This document shows positions 47,891 through 61,900 of a stretch of DNA of 64,000 nucleotides, in pieces. Origin of the DNA: Lagopus muta (lineage: Eukaryota > Chordata > Aves > Galliformes > Phasianidae); contig NC_064443.1 in assembly GCF_023343835.1 (NCBI RefSeq), positions 7,192,001 through 7,256,000 of the forward strand, given 5' to 3'. The number at the start of each line of letters is the position of its first letter. The stretch's first letter is position 1. The position numbers and the translations under genes were made by a program. The notes under the pieces are model-generated. The model saw nothing but the letters and a program-made list of their open reading frames with translations, was not told where the DNA came from and did no database searches.

Positions 47891-50800
47891 TAGTTCTTGT
47901 ACTTGAGGTACTGGTAAAGTTGCTTAATACACATGTTGCACACAAAAACTAAAATCAGGAGATCTAAATGCTGTTGAAATAGTTGAGGTATGTGTATTAG
48001 ACGTTAAGTCGTAGATGTCAGTTCTCTCACATACATACGATGTCTTCGGATATTTTAATTAGAATTAACTGAAATATATTTTTGATTTATTCAGTTATAC
48101 TGAGTGCCAAATTATATATTTTATGCATTTTTGGTGTGCCCTGTTTTCAGCAGCACTTTAAGATAACCCACATTCCTGAGTTCAGATTACTCATGTTCAT
48201 TATAGTAGTGCCTAGGGACCAACATATAGCAGTAAAAATGGTAGAGATAATATATTTTGATATTTTATCACACAATGCAGTTGCCTGTCTCTGCCCTTAA
48301 GCTGCCTTTAAGATCTTACACTGGGTCTTCCATTAGAAGGAAAGATTTTTTTCTGCTTTTTAAGACAGAGGACTCTCTTAATTATTCAGGACATTCAAAT
48401 TGCACCTTTTTAGTAAGATAAGTAAGTAAGTAAGACAAATTGCAATTAAAAACAAAATCTTCACCTGAAGAAATCAAGAAGGTTGCATCCTTTATTATCC
48501 ACAGTGTTATGAGGTAGGCTTTTTAGTATATAGTATCTCAGCCCTCAGCATCCTGGCAGTACAAGTGAAACAACACAGTTAGCTCCCTATGATCACATGT
48601 GTTGAACATCCTACCAAGAGCTGAAAACTGTCAGAAGTTTTAAGGGATGTTTCTAAAATAGCCATTAGTTTAGAACATACAATACAACATTCACTTAATC
48701 ACAAGAAACTTAAATACAAGTTTACAAGATAACTAGCAGGGATAAAATTTGTAGTAAGTAACACTTAAAAAGGTACAAGTTTATAAAGGATCTTGTAATG
48801 AATTCTCAGTTTCATGGCAACTTAAAAAAATAATAGATGGGCATCATTAAGTTGAGTGCCTCAATATCTTTTCCATTTGGAGGCCAGTAGGTACAGGTGC
48901 TCTACAAGCAGTTCAGGTATCAGGAGATGTTGAGTATAGAAGGAGAACACACTGGAACAGAAGTTGAAGAACAGAGACTATAGCGTGTAATAGTTAGGGC
49001 TGGCTGAGGTCTGTCTTCTTTAGTCTTCCTTGTTGTAAGAAAGATGCCGTCTTGTGATATGTGAGAGTCCTGCCTGTAGGTTAGTACAGATTTTTTATTA
49101 TCTGCAGTGAGGGTGTATATTCTGTCTTGATTTATTTTGTTTCCATGGTGTTTAATGGTGTGTTTATGAAGCTAAGTATGCTTCACATGTATGCATGTAG
49201 TTTTCCATTAGCATTTATAGTACACACATATGCAGTTAGCAGAGTATCTAGCAATACACCTGCTTTTTTATTTAAATACAAGAAATAGTTACCCAGTGGT
49301 CATTCTACAAAGATATCTTGATTTTGCTTCCCTACATGTCGATAGTAAGAGCATGAGCTTGGCCTGAAAACTAGGCTTTATATAACAACTTTAACTTTAT
49401 ACTGGGAAATAGTGTATCTTCATACTGGCAGTCTCCAGTTGCTACTTCAGGCAAACTTCATGTATCAAACTGTAGCTTTAACTTACTGTTGGACAAGGTT
49501 AGCTCGAGCTGAATCTAAGAGACTGAAGGTACCTCACTTCAACCTTCGAAAATCAGATGTGCTTTTTGATTTTTTTTTCTTTTTTAGGAAGTATTCCTTT
49601 AAAGCTGAACTCTGTAGAGCATCAGTGCTGTCTACCTAGACTTACGAGACCTTACTAGAAGGTTCTATTTTATCTTAAGCAAATTAGGAGAAGTTGAAAA
49701 TCTCTGCTTAGACCTCCAGTATTTTGTTTCTGATGCAGCAATATAAGTTAAGCAGACCGGATGTCACTTTGCAATATAAGAAAATTTCAGTAATTCATTA
49801 TTAACTTCTAAGTGCTGTTTATAATGATAATTCTTTGCATTTATGCAGAACAAAAGTGTAAAAGACCAGGCAAGGGAAAATATTCTGAGGTTTTTGGGAG
49901 TACAATATGTAGGTTTGTCACTTTGGTGCAGGTCAGACGTTACCCCAATAGCCAGCCTCTTCCTTCCTTAATATTTTTTGGCTTTGGATGAATACTGTGT
50001 TCGAGTCTCCCAAACCATCAGCCTCCAAAAGTAGAACTGTGCTGTGTGATTGAAGTACAGCGCTGACAGTTCCAGTCAGCTGTTACCCAAATCTTTATGG
50101 GGTGCAGTGTATGCGTATTAGTGCAGAGCTGAGTCTTGGCTAAACATTTTGTCCCATACTTTTTAGGCCTGTTTGGAGATGTTTCTTACACCAGTATACA
50201 TTAACTGCCTATCTAGTTGGGCTGTCTAGGGCATTTCCTCATTGTGCTCAATGCCTTAATATGATTTAACTGTGGACATATGCTTCATTTAAAATTTCTC
50301 CACAAAGAATGAAGGTTGATAGCATGATACTTCTCACATCCTTTAGTAACCATATCCTATCCACATCTGCTCAGTGCTGGCTCTGCATGGAAAATAGACC
50401 TAATATCTTAGTTACACCATGTACCTTATGTCATTATGCACTGGAAATGTGTATAGAACAGTGGTTTTGGCAGGCAATTAGTGGGCAATTGAAAAGTAAC
50501 TGAGGAAAATGTAGCAACTGTCAGTAGGCTTGTATGTGCTGTATGGGGAGTCTTTTGAATGCATCTGAAAGTCGCTGATGTGCACTGAGGTGCACTGATT
50601 TGCCCCTGAACAACTTCTTTCTTGCAGTCTTCTTAGCTGCTCGAAAGCCCTCTGGCTTAGGCCAGAATCCTCTAGGGAATATCTTCTTCCTCCTCTGCAT
50701 ATAGCTATCCTGCTGAATCACAAAAGCTCTTATTCTCTGGCTTTTTCAGCTGATGCCCTTCTTGTTTCTGAAGTGATAGGAGCTCTTTTTATTCTTCCAA

Positions 50801-52321
50801 GTGATAGCTTCCTTTCCAAAATTTTCATGCAGTATATTTGCTCTGAAAGTCCAAGAACCCATCCTACTGGGTATGTAGTTATTCCCTTGTAGTTCTGATA
50901 TGCAAAGCTTGTCTTGCCATTAGTTATAACCAATTTTAGTGTGCTGGAATGCATAACCCGATGCAAAATCTAACACTTGGAATTCAACTTTTACCTTTTA
51001 AAATATTTTATAGCAAGCCATCTGATTTAGTCTGAGCGGTAAACCACTTTCTCTTCTTCTCCCACCTCTCCCAGTGCTAATTATGTCTCCTCCTAGAAGG
51101 ATCTGTTCCAGTCTGAGTCCTACTGAGGAGGCAATTGTGGCTGCATTGTTGTTCTGTTATTATCCTCTAACTGCTTGTACTGCTGAATCATCCTGTCTCA
51201 TCTACTAGTGCCTTTGCTTGTGGTCAGGTGTTGCAGTGACCTTGGCACCTATAGGAATTTTGCTTTGAGTTGCTGTGGAAAATACAAAGTTAAATAGAAG
51301 TTAAAGCTTCTTTGGTACAAAGATGTGATCCACATACTGGACAAAGAAAAGGATTTGAAGCCTAGGAAGCTGTAACAATACCTAGCTTATGCCTGGCATT
51401 TAACTCCAGTTCTTCTTACCTTTGGCATCCCATGTCCAGTTCCCTGGGGACAAAATTACAATCTGCTAGCTGCAGGCTCTGACTCTGTTAGATTACTGCA
51501 GCTGACAGCTGCAGAACTGAGGACTGGCCATTGAGCCAGCAGCAATGAGTTTGCAAACATACTTATGCTCGGTATGTCTTAATTTTAACATAAAAAAACC
51601 CCATGGGCAGATAATACTTTTGGCATCAGTGATGGCTGAGTCTATCTGATATAAGGAAAGTGGATATACCTGCATGTGTATGCACATTTTTTCCCCCCAT
51701 GAGGTTGATTTTATCTTGTTGTTGGTGGGTTTTTTTTTCCTTTTTCTTTTTTTTTTCCTCAGAGCCCAAGTTCTTGCACTGTCATCCCTTTATTTTCAGG
51801 TAAATGAAAGGATGACATGTGCAAGAGTTGAGGGGAGATGGGGGAAGAGGATAGGTAAACTGGAAAAGCATGATTTCTTAAACTTTGGAAATGACATTAG
51901 GAGTGAGTACATGCCAACATATGTCACTGTCTTAGCATCTACAAAGGAAATTTGAAAAGTCTGTACCATGCATTACTTTGTATGAGTAGAAATAAAAGCA
52001 TGAATATTTTTAACTTATGAAGGAAGCAGTCTGGTTCAAAAATTAGGAAGTTTTGGATTGAAGATAATCTTCTCACATACCTTTACTGACTACTGTGTAT
52101 GCATCCTGGTACAATGTTATTTCACAATTTAACTTGTTTTTAATATAAATCATTACTTCATTATATCACTAGCTTTTTAAAAAATTACTCCAATATATAG
52201 TGGGTTCTTTTGCTTTTCTTTTTGCTTTATTACAATTAGTAGTAGTTTGAAATTTGACAAAAATGGCTGGTTAGGTTTTCATCTAAAGATAGATACTTGA
52301 AAGACAGTATTGTGTTTGTAT
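47891..52321. other. Intergenic, no gene seen
   Basis: AT-rich with a short (AAGT)4 run at 48,417-48,434 and pyrimidine-rich tracts at about 49,569-49,587 and 51,730-51,758. Minus-strand frames at 50,521-50,721 and 50,730-50,966 (66 and 78 codons) lie end to end but in different frames and match nothing known to me. Confidence 0.5.
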
Positions 52322-52470
52322 AGGAATTGCTAAGTCATGGCCTGAACCAATGATTGAGCACCTGGTGAAGGGACGCAACCAGCTCTGGGAGCACAGGTGA
52401 AAGCAATTCAGGTTCCATCCCTCTCTAAACCCAGTTTAAGGGCTGGCTGCCCCAAGGGAAGGATCTCTAC
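52322..52470 (+). repeat. LTR-like dispersed repeat, copy B
   Basis: Shares with copy A at 9,596-9,811 the blocks GCTRAGTCAYGGCCTGAACC, ATTGARCACCTGGTG, GGAGCWCAGG, a run like CCCTCTCTAAACCC against CCCCTTCCCAGAC, and TTTAAGGGCTGG. The flanks diverge, as expected of independent insertions. Confidence 0.5.
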
Positions 52471-53667
52471 TTGGAGATTCATCCTTTTGGAGTATCTGAT
52501 GAGCCCTGATGCTTGGAATAGAAGAGCAAATCCTTCTTTCTTTACCTGGATTGTGACCATCGCCCTTTTTTTGGGTAATTTAGAATTGGTTATCTGCCAT
52601 CATGCTTCCCTCCAGTTTTCATCTGTCAGTAGGGAAGTATTCATTCTTCTGAAATCTGTCAGTATGTTAAGTGCGCTGTGCTGAAATTACTCTGCTGTTT
52701 GGGATGTCCCAGAGTAGTGATTGCTGGCATTCTGTCTGTGCTTGGACTTTTCTCTCCTGTACGTGTGCACACACTTCTACCTTTAAATAAGATGAAACTA
52801 GTGGAATGGTACTATCTATTTAAAATCCTTTCTTCCAGTTCTGACTGAAAGGAAGCTGGTATAAGAACTTAACTTACTCATTTTTAGCTTCTTTATTTGA
52901 TACATACATCTTGTGGATTTGCTTTGATGCCTTTGAACGTTCTTGTTGAACTCTTTCTAAAGCCTGTGAGCTTTGTTTCCCCTCTAAAACAGGGGAAATG
53001 AATTCATATTCTTCTGCCTGGAACGCATGCTGTGTATTTACAGTCACCTATATGAAGAGTAGTAGCAGTAGTGGAATGTGACCTGCAACTGTTGTCCACT
53101 TACTGGCTTCAATAGCCATGCCATCTAACAGCTGAAATAATGGTAACATTGAAACCAGAGCAATAGCTATACTATTGCTATTCACCATAGAGAAAGTATT
53201 CAAGGAGTTGAGGGCAGCTTTCTGGAACTTGAGAATATCTATTGCTTCACTGAGGAAGGAAGAGCTGACTTCTGCACAACTTAGAAACCAACGCCTGAAA
53301 ACCTTGCAATTAATATGATTCTGTGTCTGCTTAATTTTCCTTTTAGTAAGTATGCTTCAAATCTGATTCCTTTCCTTTTGTTGTTTTTGCCTTTGCAGTT
53401 TTCCTACTTCCCTTTTCAAAAGATTGCTTTAAAAAAGAACTAGTTTAAAATTTAAAAAAAAATCCTTCCAGTAGTGCCAAAAATATGCATAAATTCCATT
53501 TAAATATTAAAGTTAAGACTTATTCACATATTCATCATTCTATCTTTGCTGCATTTTTTTTTTCTACCGTTGCTGAATTTTGACCTAATATGAGAAATTG
53601 ATCCGTCTCTCTTGATTTGATAGCTTTATAGATATTAGATAAGGAAAAAATCTTTTCAAATACTTGT

Positions 53668-53668
<1 letters not shown>

Positions 53669-53706
<38 letters not shown>
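53669..53706. repeat. Poly(T) run of 38
   Basis: Uninterrupted T tract followed by ordinary sequence; no poly(A)-signal complement close behind, so no support for a minus-strand retrocopy. Confidence 0.9.
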
Positions 53707-53709
<3 letters not shown>

Positions 53710-56700
53710 CCTTGGTCAGTCTGGATGTATATTCTTCAAAGCTTTGTTCATCCTTTTAAATGACTGATATTGAACAGCAATGACATCAACATTTTACTAC
53801 AAGATAATCAGTGCTATTGAACTGTAGCTAGTATCTGATATTTGTCTTTTTATTCTCACTTTGAAAACTGTATGCCTTTTGAAGGATACTAGCTCTTCTT
53901 CAGTGCACTGATTCTTGTCCTATCTGTGGCTTCTCCATTTCCCTCTTACACTATTTATATCAATGACATTTTTTATCTTCATTAAAAAAATGAAGAAAAT
54001 AATAGATAAAAAACTCATCTGGAGCACAAAAACCTATTCCAGGGAATAGATTTAATAACATGCTTCAAACCTGTGGATTTTTTTAGGCATCTCTAATGGA
54101 AAAAATATCAAGTCCCTTCTTTCCAAAAGTGATCTCTGGTACTTGAGATTCTGTAAATGGTTATAAACCACAGGAATCACTGACTTTTCAATTATGAAGC
54201 TGTAAGAACATTTTGTTCTCCTTTGAAGCTTGAATAGCTTTCTGTTGCTGAAAATAAAGTGAGTTGTCTTCTTAAAGGTGTTTTGTTTTGTTTGGAAATA
54301 AAAGAGGAAATATTCAATAATAATTTGTAGCTTGACAGGCTGAACCTTGATATTTTAAATAGGACAGCAAGCCCTGTAGTAATGGAACCTTTAGCTAGCC
54401 TTCTTATGAAACATCATATGCCATAGGGGATAATGCTTTCCTAAAATTGACTTGCTACTTCTATTCCATTTTTTCCAATTTTTTGCTATCTGGAAAACAC
54501 TTCAGTCTCTTACTTCTCTTTTTAATAAGCGAAGGTCTATGGGCCAATGCTAACTAGAGCTGAAAGAGTAAGATCTATTTTTGTTTCTTAAAGTGTGAGA
54601 GAGGAGAAATGTGTAACAGACTGTAATTTTCTTTGAAAGGTAGGTTAAAAAGGTTACAAAATGTTCTCTTACTGTCATTCAAAAAAGCTAAGCTGTTTCT
54701 GTGAGTAATGTGGAAAATCATGGTTTAGTTTGGTAGACAGTATTATCAGTTTTCCTAGAAATCACGTGTTTTTTTTTCTGTACAATATTTAGTGCCTTAG
54801 AGACTTCGTATATAGCTGGCTTCATTTTTATTATAAATTAAAAAATGAGAATAAAAACCTTCTCTGAAATGCTAATAGCCTGCACAGCTGTAATTGGCCT
54901 GGCTGGGAGATATGGGGGGAAAGAAGAGGAACGCACACAACTTTAGTAGATGGGTGTTTGATTTGCAGTACTCATGAGGAATCTGGATATCATGGAATTC
55001 TGAGTAAAAAAAGGAGAAGGGTGTTATGGTTTTAATTTCTTAGCAACAGATACGGATCATTTTGGTTTTTTTGAAAGGCCTACAATTAGTGTGGAGGAGG
55101 AAATGGTATGTTTCAAAATACTTTCTGGAGATTACTTTAAAGACTGGTAAGTGAAAATCAAGTACAACAGACAATAGCTTTTATACGGTCTTGGAACTAA
55201 AAGTGACTCCATAGGCATGTTTTCTGTTCAGTTAAGCAGTTGTACTTTACTGTAAAGACAACAATAGCCAATGATTGTAAAACATTATTTCAAAGGTCCT
55301 GCAACTGCTGATATTGATAACTTTAAAATTTCTGCTTTATCTACAATGTTAAATTATTAACATTGTCTACTTAATACTTCCATTTATAGTTTGCAAGGCA
55401 TATGGTATGATATGTAATAACCGGCTTGTGTCTCCTCACAGAAAAACTGTGATTTAAAGTTTCACATAATTCAAGTAATTAGTTAATGCATGGGAACTAT
55501 ATTTGTATATCAAATTAAGATTTGCTATCTAATTTAAAAAAAAATCCATCAAATCGGACAAGATTAGATATAAGGAAAGGATAGTTGAAGATGCACATTT
55601 TAAATGGCCAGTTGAAAGAAGCAAATGTTAACTTCCTGGAAGTGATGATGGTGGAAACAACTTATGGATTGTCTTGGAATAGAAGAAAACAAATGCTGAG
55701 CAATACAGGTAAACAGAAGTAGTTTTTAAGTTCCTAAGTATGAAGTGGAAGACTCATTCGATGAAAATAAAAGAGTGGAAGCTAAGTATCCAAGTGCAGT
55801 ATTGTTTAAAAGGTGGCTTAGATCTATGTATGTGGGAAAGAGACTAAGAAGAATGCCAAATGATCTGTTGCTAATGCACATATATTCTGTTCTTTGGTTC
55901 CATATGTTAGTAGGGAGCATTTTGCACTTCTTTTTGCAGCAAGAAAAAGATGGAAAATCTGCCAGGCAACGTTTTAAAAATGTAGCTAAACAGTAAAAAG
56001 ATCCCTGACCTGCCTAAAGCATTTTCTTGTGTTGTAGTATTTCATTGAGTTATGTAGGTCTTTTGGTGGCTTTTTGTATGAGGAAGTATACCTTTGTAAG
56101 GAGCAATCACCTACTCGTGTTTGACTTCTTGAACCTTATATATCTTCAAGTCCTTGTTCAGATATTGAACATCCTTGATTTGTAGAATGTGGCTCCTGTT
56201 TGAGAAGCACATCTACAAAATAGTGCCTTCTGACACATCAAATCAGCCTCAGTAGTGATTTTGTAGAAGGTAATCATTGAGGGTAGTCATTGTATTTATT
56301 CTTCATCTAGACCGTTTTAGACGAATTAAATATCTAACAACACTTTTTGGCTTCTTCTACTCTAGTTTTCAGTAGTAATTTACTGAACCTAGTTTAAGAA
56401 TTCTCATGACATCTATTAGCTGAGTTAAGAAGGCAAAATATATTTCTTATTAAGTGAGCGTGTCTTCCTGCTTAGTTTAAGATTGGAAAGTTGCTTTTAA
56501 ATTTTTGCAACTTGGTTATCCTAGATTTCTTTTTAGATTATCTCCAAACAATATAAGGCCAAGATTATTAAAGTGATGTATTTGGCCCATTGCTTGTATC
56601 AAAAGAAATGAAGGTAGAGAAATTGAATGTTTGTCTTGCTACTTTCCAATAGCAGTTTCTAGTTCCTCTTATCCTATCCTTTATTTATCTTAATCTCTTA

Positions 56701-57766
56701 TTCTGAAATGAAATGAGGTGGAGTTCAGAATAGAGCTTGCTTTTTCCCTTTCCAAAATGAGTATATTCTACAAATGAATGCACATAGTAAGCTTTATCAA
56801 AACTCTCTAACCTTGAAATCAAAGGTAAATGCTGTAATGCTGCACTCAACATGGATGATTCCACTGCAAACTTGAGTCTTATTTTTTCACATCTTGAAAA
56901 AATGTGAGAATAACAGTGGGTGTAGGTTTGTTTTTAGGGCAATACTAGCTGTATTTCTTGCACTCGGAGGTTTCCATTTTCTTTATGTTAACTGTATTTC
57001 TGATTTTGGGCAAATTACTATATTTCAGTGTTGAGGTCAAGGAGATGGTTGTAAAGTTTTCTGTCTAATTAAGGGACTCATAATAATTTAGAGACCTTTT
57101 TCCTGATTGCTATATGGATGACTGCAATGGAAATGAATTAGACTGTTTGTGATTCAAGTTTTTATTTCAAATATCTAGAGATTCAACATCACCATTTCCT
57201 TTTGAGTGATTACTGAAACTGTGTATTTGATCTGAAATTAGTGGTTCTTAATTCAGGTGGCTCTTCAGTGATACCAGCTGAGGGAAGCAATTCAGGATGA
57301 TAATCAATTCTCCTGAATTCAGAAAGGGACATCGTGCCATCATTTGGATGGAGAAATGTTAAGTTATGTGATTGCTCTTTAATAACTAAAAGCATGAGCT
57401 ACTCTAAATATTTTGCAAGAATGAAGGGTTGCAACTTCTGCTTCTGTCTGTGGTTTCACCTGCTTGTTCTGGTTCTTGACTGTTATGTGCTAGCCAAGGG
57501 ACACGACAGTACTTGCTCTTGGTTTAGTACCCATTAGTTTGTTGTTTTTGTCTCTTGTATGCTTGTTAAAATAAAGAAATTAAGTTAATCTGACCATATT
57601 TTGAAACAAATGGTAAATTATTTTATTTACATCTTTCTGAATCATCTTCATTAGGGGAACGTTAAAATGTTAAAATCTTTACTGAGAAGCATGTTTTAAT
57701 ACAGTGGTTCACTAAGCTTTAATAGTTTCTTGCTCCTGCTGCTTTGGATGATTCCTGCTTTCTCTC

Positions 57767-57768
<2 letters not shown>

Positions 57769-57795
<27 letters not shown>
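57769..57795. repeat. Poly(T) run of 27 after a (TC)n stretch
   Basis: A short TCTCTCTC run leads into 27 T. Simple repeat only. Confidence 0.88.
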
Positions 57796-57801
<6 letters not shown>

Positions 57802-58821
57802 AGGATCAGGAAAGCACTGTGGGCTCTTGTATTTCTGAACAAATTTCCATATTTCTCGACTTCTGAAATTAAATCATTTTGAATTTGTTTTTCATCTTTG
57901 TATGCAAGTAGTTGAATAAGTAGTGGCTTGAATTCCCATTAGAGAATAGAATCTCAGTAACAGGCTTTCAACATTGCAGGGCTTGTGATGCAATCATTAA
58001 TGGGGACATTTTGATATGTTTCTTTCCATGACAGGCATAAGCTGTAGCCACGAGCGGCTCTTCTTTTTTTGTTGTTTGTTTTAATTCTTGAGTTTTCATG
58101 TTTTTGATGAATGGATGCTGCCTTTGGATCATTTTAATATATACTGGAAACATTAAAACACATTCAAGGTCTCTTAAGTGGAAAGAGGATAAAATAAAGC
58201 ATCAGAGCATTTTTTTTTTTTTTTTTCTGGAGATGTACGTCACACCTGTTGTGGCATTAGCATTGTGAAACTTCAGATCCATTTCTGATGAGGAACTAGA
58301 AGCTTGCAGCTGGTAGTGGAGAGTGGTTGGTACAGAGCTGTCAGGAAAGAAGAACTGGCATTGAGCAAAGGGACTGCTTCCTCTTGCTGTGTTCAGGGAA
58401 ACAAGACTTTATGCTGTCTCACTGAGGATGAACAGGATTGCATCAAGAAACATTTGGCTCTGACATCTGTTTTGCTTAAAAACAATCATCTCCAGGATTC
58501 TGTAGTTGATATCTGGCCCAGGAAGTTGTTTCTGTTCTCTGGTGTTGTGATTGTAAGTTGCTTTTGAAGCCAAGCTTTGCAGCTGACCTCTCAAATTTGA
58601 AGTGTTGTCTTCTGTAGCAGAACGCAGTACTCCCTCTACCAAGTAATACTGGTTCATTCAGCCCTGTTTTTTCTGTTTTGGGACTTTTCTAAACTTGTAG
58701 TCCACTGTAAAGAAAATAGAAAGAGAACAAAGTAGTGCAAAATACTTTTAAAGAATCAAACAGTGCTGTAAAATTATTTTTAAATGTTACTTAATTCCAG
58801 TTACAATTATTTTCTAATTGT

Positions 58822-58922
58822 AGCATCCTTAGAGTTGGCAGGTACCTTTAAATGTCATCTAGTCCAATACCCCTGCAATGAACAGGGACATCCAGAACTA
58901 GATCAGGTTGCTCTGAGCCTGT
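58822..58922 (-). repeat. Old CR1 LINE 3' fragment, minus orientation
   Basis: Reads AGAGTTGGCAGGTACC, GTCATCTAGTCCAATACCCC, TGCAATGAACAGGGACATCC, GATCAGGTTGCTCTGAGCCT. The terminal octamers are lost and the copy is more diverged than those at 40,243 or 41,492. Confidence 0.85.
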
Positions 58923-61900
58923 AATAGTTAAGTTGGCTGCACTAATTCTGTACAGGTCAGTTGTAATGTGAAAATAGCTTCTGTCTAGAATTTGAATCTC
59001 ATCTGACTTTTTCCATTTGGAGAAAATGCTGACTACAGCAGTAATTCTTCTGCTCTGCTACCTACACCTGGTAGTGACAAGTGGTAGATATTTTGGAAAA
59101 AAAAAAAAAAAAAAAAAAAGTATGACAAAATAAGCAAAACTATGTTGGGAATATTTAAAGCAACTTTCTCTCTGAGGAATGTGTTCTAAAATACATGCTG
59201 ATGTGGAAGGAAAAGAATGGAGACCCTAGGGCATTCAGTAGCCAAGATCTGTTCTTACCTTCTTGCCAAGATTTGGTAAGATTTACAAAGAAAACTGAAG
59301 TAAAAATTCAGGAGCCAAATCTGTATCACCTTCTAAGAGGTGGATCCTGGTAGTGTACAGATTTGACTCACTGTAAATGAAGATAATTTTTGTTACTACT
59401 TGCTCTACAAACAGCTAATGAACTAGCTGAAATGTATTTGTGTAAGAGACAAGTATGAACAAATGTATTTTTCTGGGATATGGGGGTACAGGATGTGTAG
59501 GGTGAACATATGTGTTGATGTTGGCTAGTACAGTGTATAGTTATTGCTATTCAAATATATTTTTCATGCATACGGTATTAATGAAGGTGACTTGCATTGT
59601 TTTGGAAAAAGATATTGAGTTTACAGCCTGTTTTTCTTTCTGTGTGACACTTAAGATGAAAAAAGAATTACTACTCTGGGTGGGAGATGCTGGCTGCTGT
59701 TTTATACATGGAAAGCAATTGTAGTCAATTCTCACCAAGTACAGCATCTGAGCAGATAGATGCTTCTGAAAATCCTAGCAGATGTTTATCTCTATTTATA
59801 GGTGCTTGAACAACATTTCAGAATCTAGTCTGAAGTTAAAAAAGAAAAAACAAAAGCCAACTCTAAAAACGTTATAGGGATACTTAAATCCTGATTTGAA
59901 AATGGTGATTTGGCAGACACCTTGTCTTTTGCCTCCTTTGGTTTAAACTCCTTTCTAAGACGGGAAGGAAGACTTAGGAAGAGAGTGGAAAATTTTTAGG
60001 CCTTGATATGTGGTGACTGACCTCCACGATGAAATTGATTGATGTTCTGGGTAATGCTGTCCAGAACTCTCTGCCAAGCAAACCCTGGCCATTGTTCTAC
60101 AGGAAAGATGGGGGGGAGGGGTGAGGGAAGAGAAGGCTTGGGGGTGAGGTTGAATAAGCTAGATTGTTGATTTTTCTTTTTTTTTTTTTTCTTTTCTTCC
60201 CATTAATAACAAAGAATAACAAAATGCACAGAAGTAAATCAGGTATCTTTTGGGGAGTGATGCCTTCAGATGAGTTGCTGTTAAGTATCTGTTGATAGGT
60301 TGTCAGCCCTATACTGTTCACTAGATAAGTCGTCTAAGTTTTATCCTACCAGAGTTGAAGTACTAGTGGTATAATCAAGGTCTGCTTTGCAAGATGAACT
60401 ACAGCTGAGAATACTTGTATCTAATTTTTATGTGGCAACAGGCAATAACTGTATGGGCTTTATGCAGTACTTAGCTCATCACCATGAAATCCCACTTCAT
60501 TAATATGACTAACTTCTATTTCCACCAAGTCTCCTGAAAAAAAGTATAAATTTCTAGCCTTCCTCAGAAGGAAGAATTTAGTTATTTGTTACTGTGGAAA
60601 AGGCATGAGAGGTGAATTAGAGATTGCAGTTGTATTTCAGTTCTGTGAAAATGTGAGGCTAGGGAGAGGAAGTCACTTTGTCCTGTGGCATATTCAATAA
60701 ATGTGTATCTTCTTCTGCAAAAACTTACCTCACCTACTATGAGACTAAAACTCCCATCTTGCTTTACTAGTGATAAAGTGAGGGGACTGTTGAGGCAGCA
60801 TTCATAAAAATGGTTTATGAGATATAGCAGACAAAAGCCCTTTAAGTATTGTTTGGTCAGCACCATCTAATAATGTGAAGCATGTAGTTTACAGTACTGT
60901 TCTGGATATTTTAATAAAGCTTCTGTCATTATGCTGCTTAATAAATTTAACTTAGAGTCTACATAATGACGAGTTTTGGAATGAACACTATGTATGAAAA
61001 TATATGGTGAATAACCCCTTAAAACCAGGCTGGCTAATTCCTAAAGACCAAAACAAGCTATTTTCGAGTCTTTTTGTGTCGCTCCTGCCTTTGACTTCCT
61101 TGTTACATAGAAAGAATGTCATGAACAAGTTACACTTATTTCTAGCTGATTGGTAGAGGTCTTTGAATGGGATGACTTACACCTATGGTTAATGTTCTTG
61201 AAGACAGCCAAAGTCTATGATGAATCTTAATAGGATATTAAGTGATTAAATGTATGTAATGGCTTTTACATTTTAATATTGTTGCTTGGAAAGATTTATT
61301 TCAATATGACATAAAATTTACAACTTGTTAGTTTAAAACTCTAGAGGGAAGTCTGCTTGCTTTGTATGTTTTCTGTAGCTGTAGTAAACAAGGAACTAAA
61401 GCAGATTGAAATAATAAGAAATACAGAAATTACAGTAGACTGGAACTTTAGCAAAATACTGTTGTTTTTCAGCTATAATTTTTGCATATAGCATTTGAGC
61501 AGAGAGTTTAAATAAATAAATCAGTAATGTCCACAATGTGAACATAAATGTGAAGGTAAACAGAAGGTAAGTAAAATGTAGGAAAAGTGGTTCCAAAAAT
61601 TAATGATGGGACAGAACAGACAAAGAAGACTCAAGCCCCCAAGCCAAATTGTCTTAGCTTAATGAAGTGGGCAACTGGGAGCAATGAAGTTTAAGTCAGA
61701 AACAAGACTGCATGTCTTTTTATTTTTATTTTTATTCTCCCAATATGCTGGATCAGAATAAGGTACTGGCTTAAATTTACAAGGAAAATCCAGAGATTAA
61801 CAGTTTTCGCTTAACCTTCAGAACTACTGAAATAACTTCTTGGCAGTTCTGGTTCTGTGCTTCCCTAGGAGTTGTTCTGTGGAAGCACTGCACTATGAGT

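Larger units (their letters stand above)
52471..58821. other. Intergenic with long T tracts, no gene seen
   Basis: No exon recognised. T tracts: 53,669-53,706 (38), 57,769-57,795 (27) and 58,210-58,226 (17). The block 54,870-54,990, with CACAGCTGTAATTGGCC, is a weak candidate conserved element. Frames at 55,726-55,996 on both strands are short and unassigned. Confidence 0.5.
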
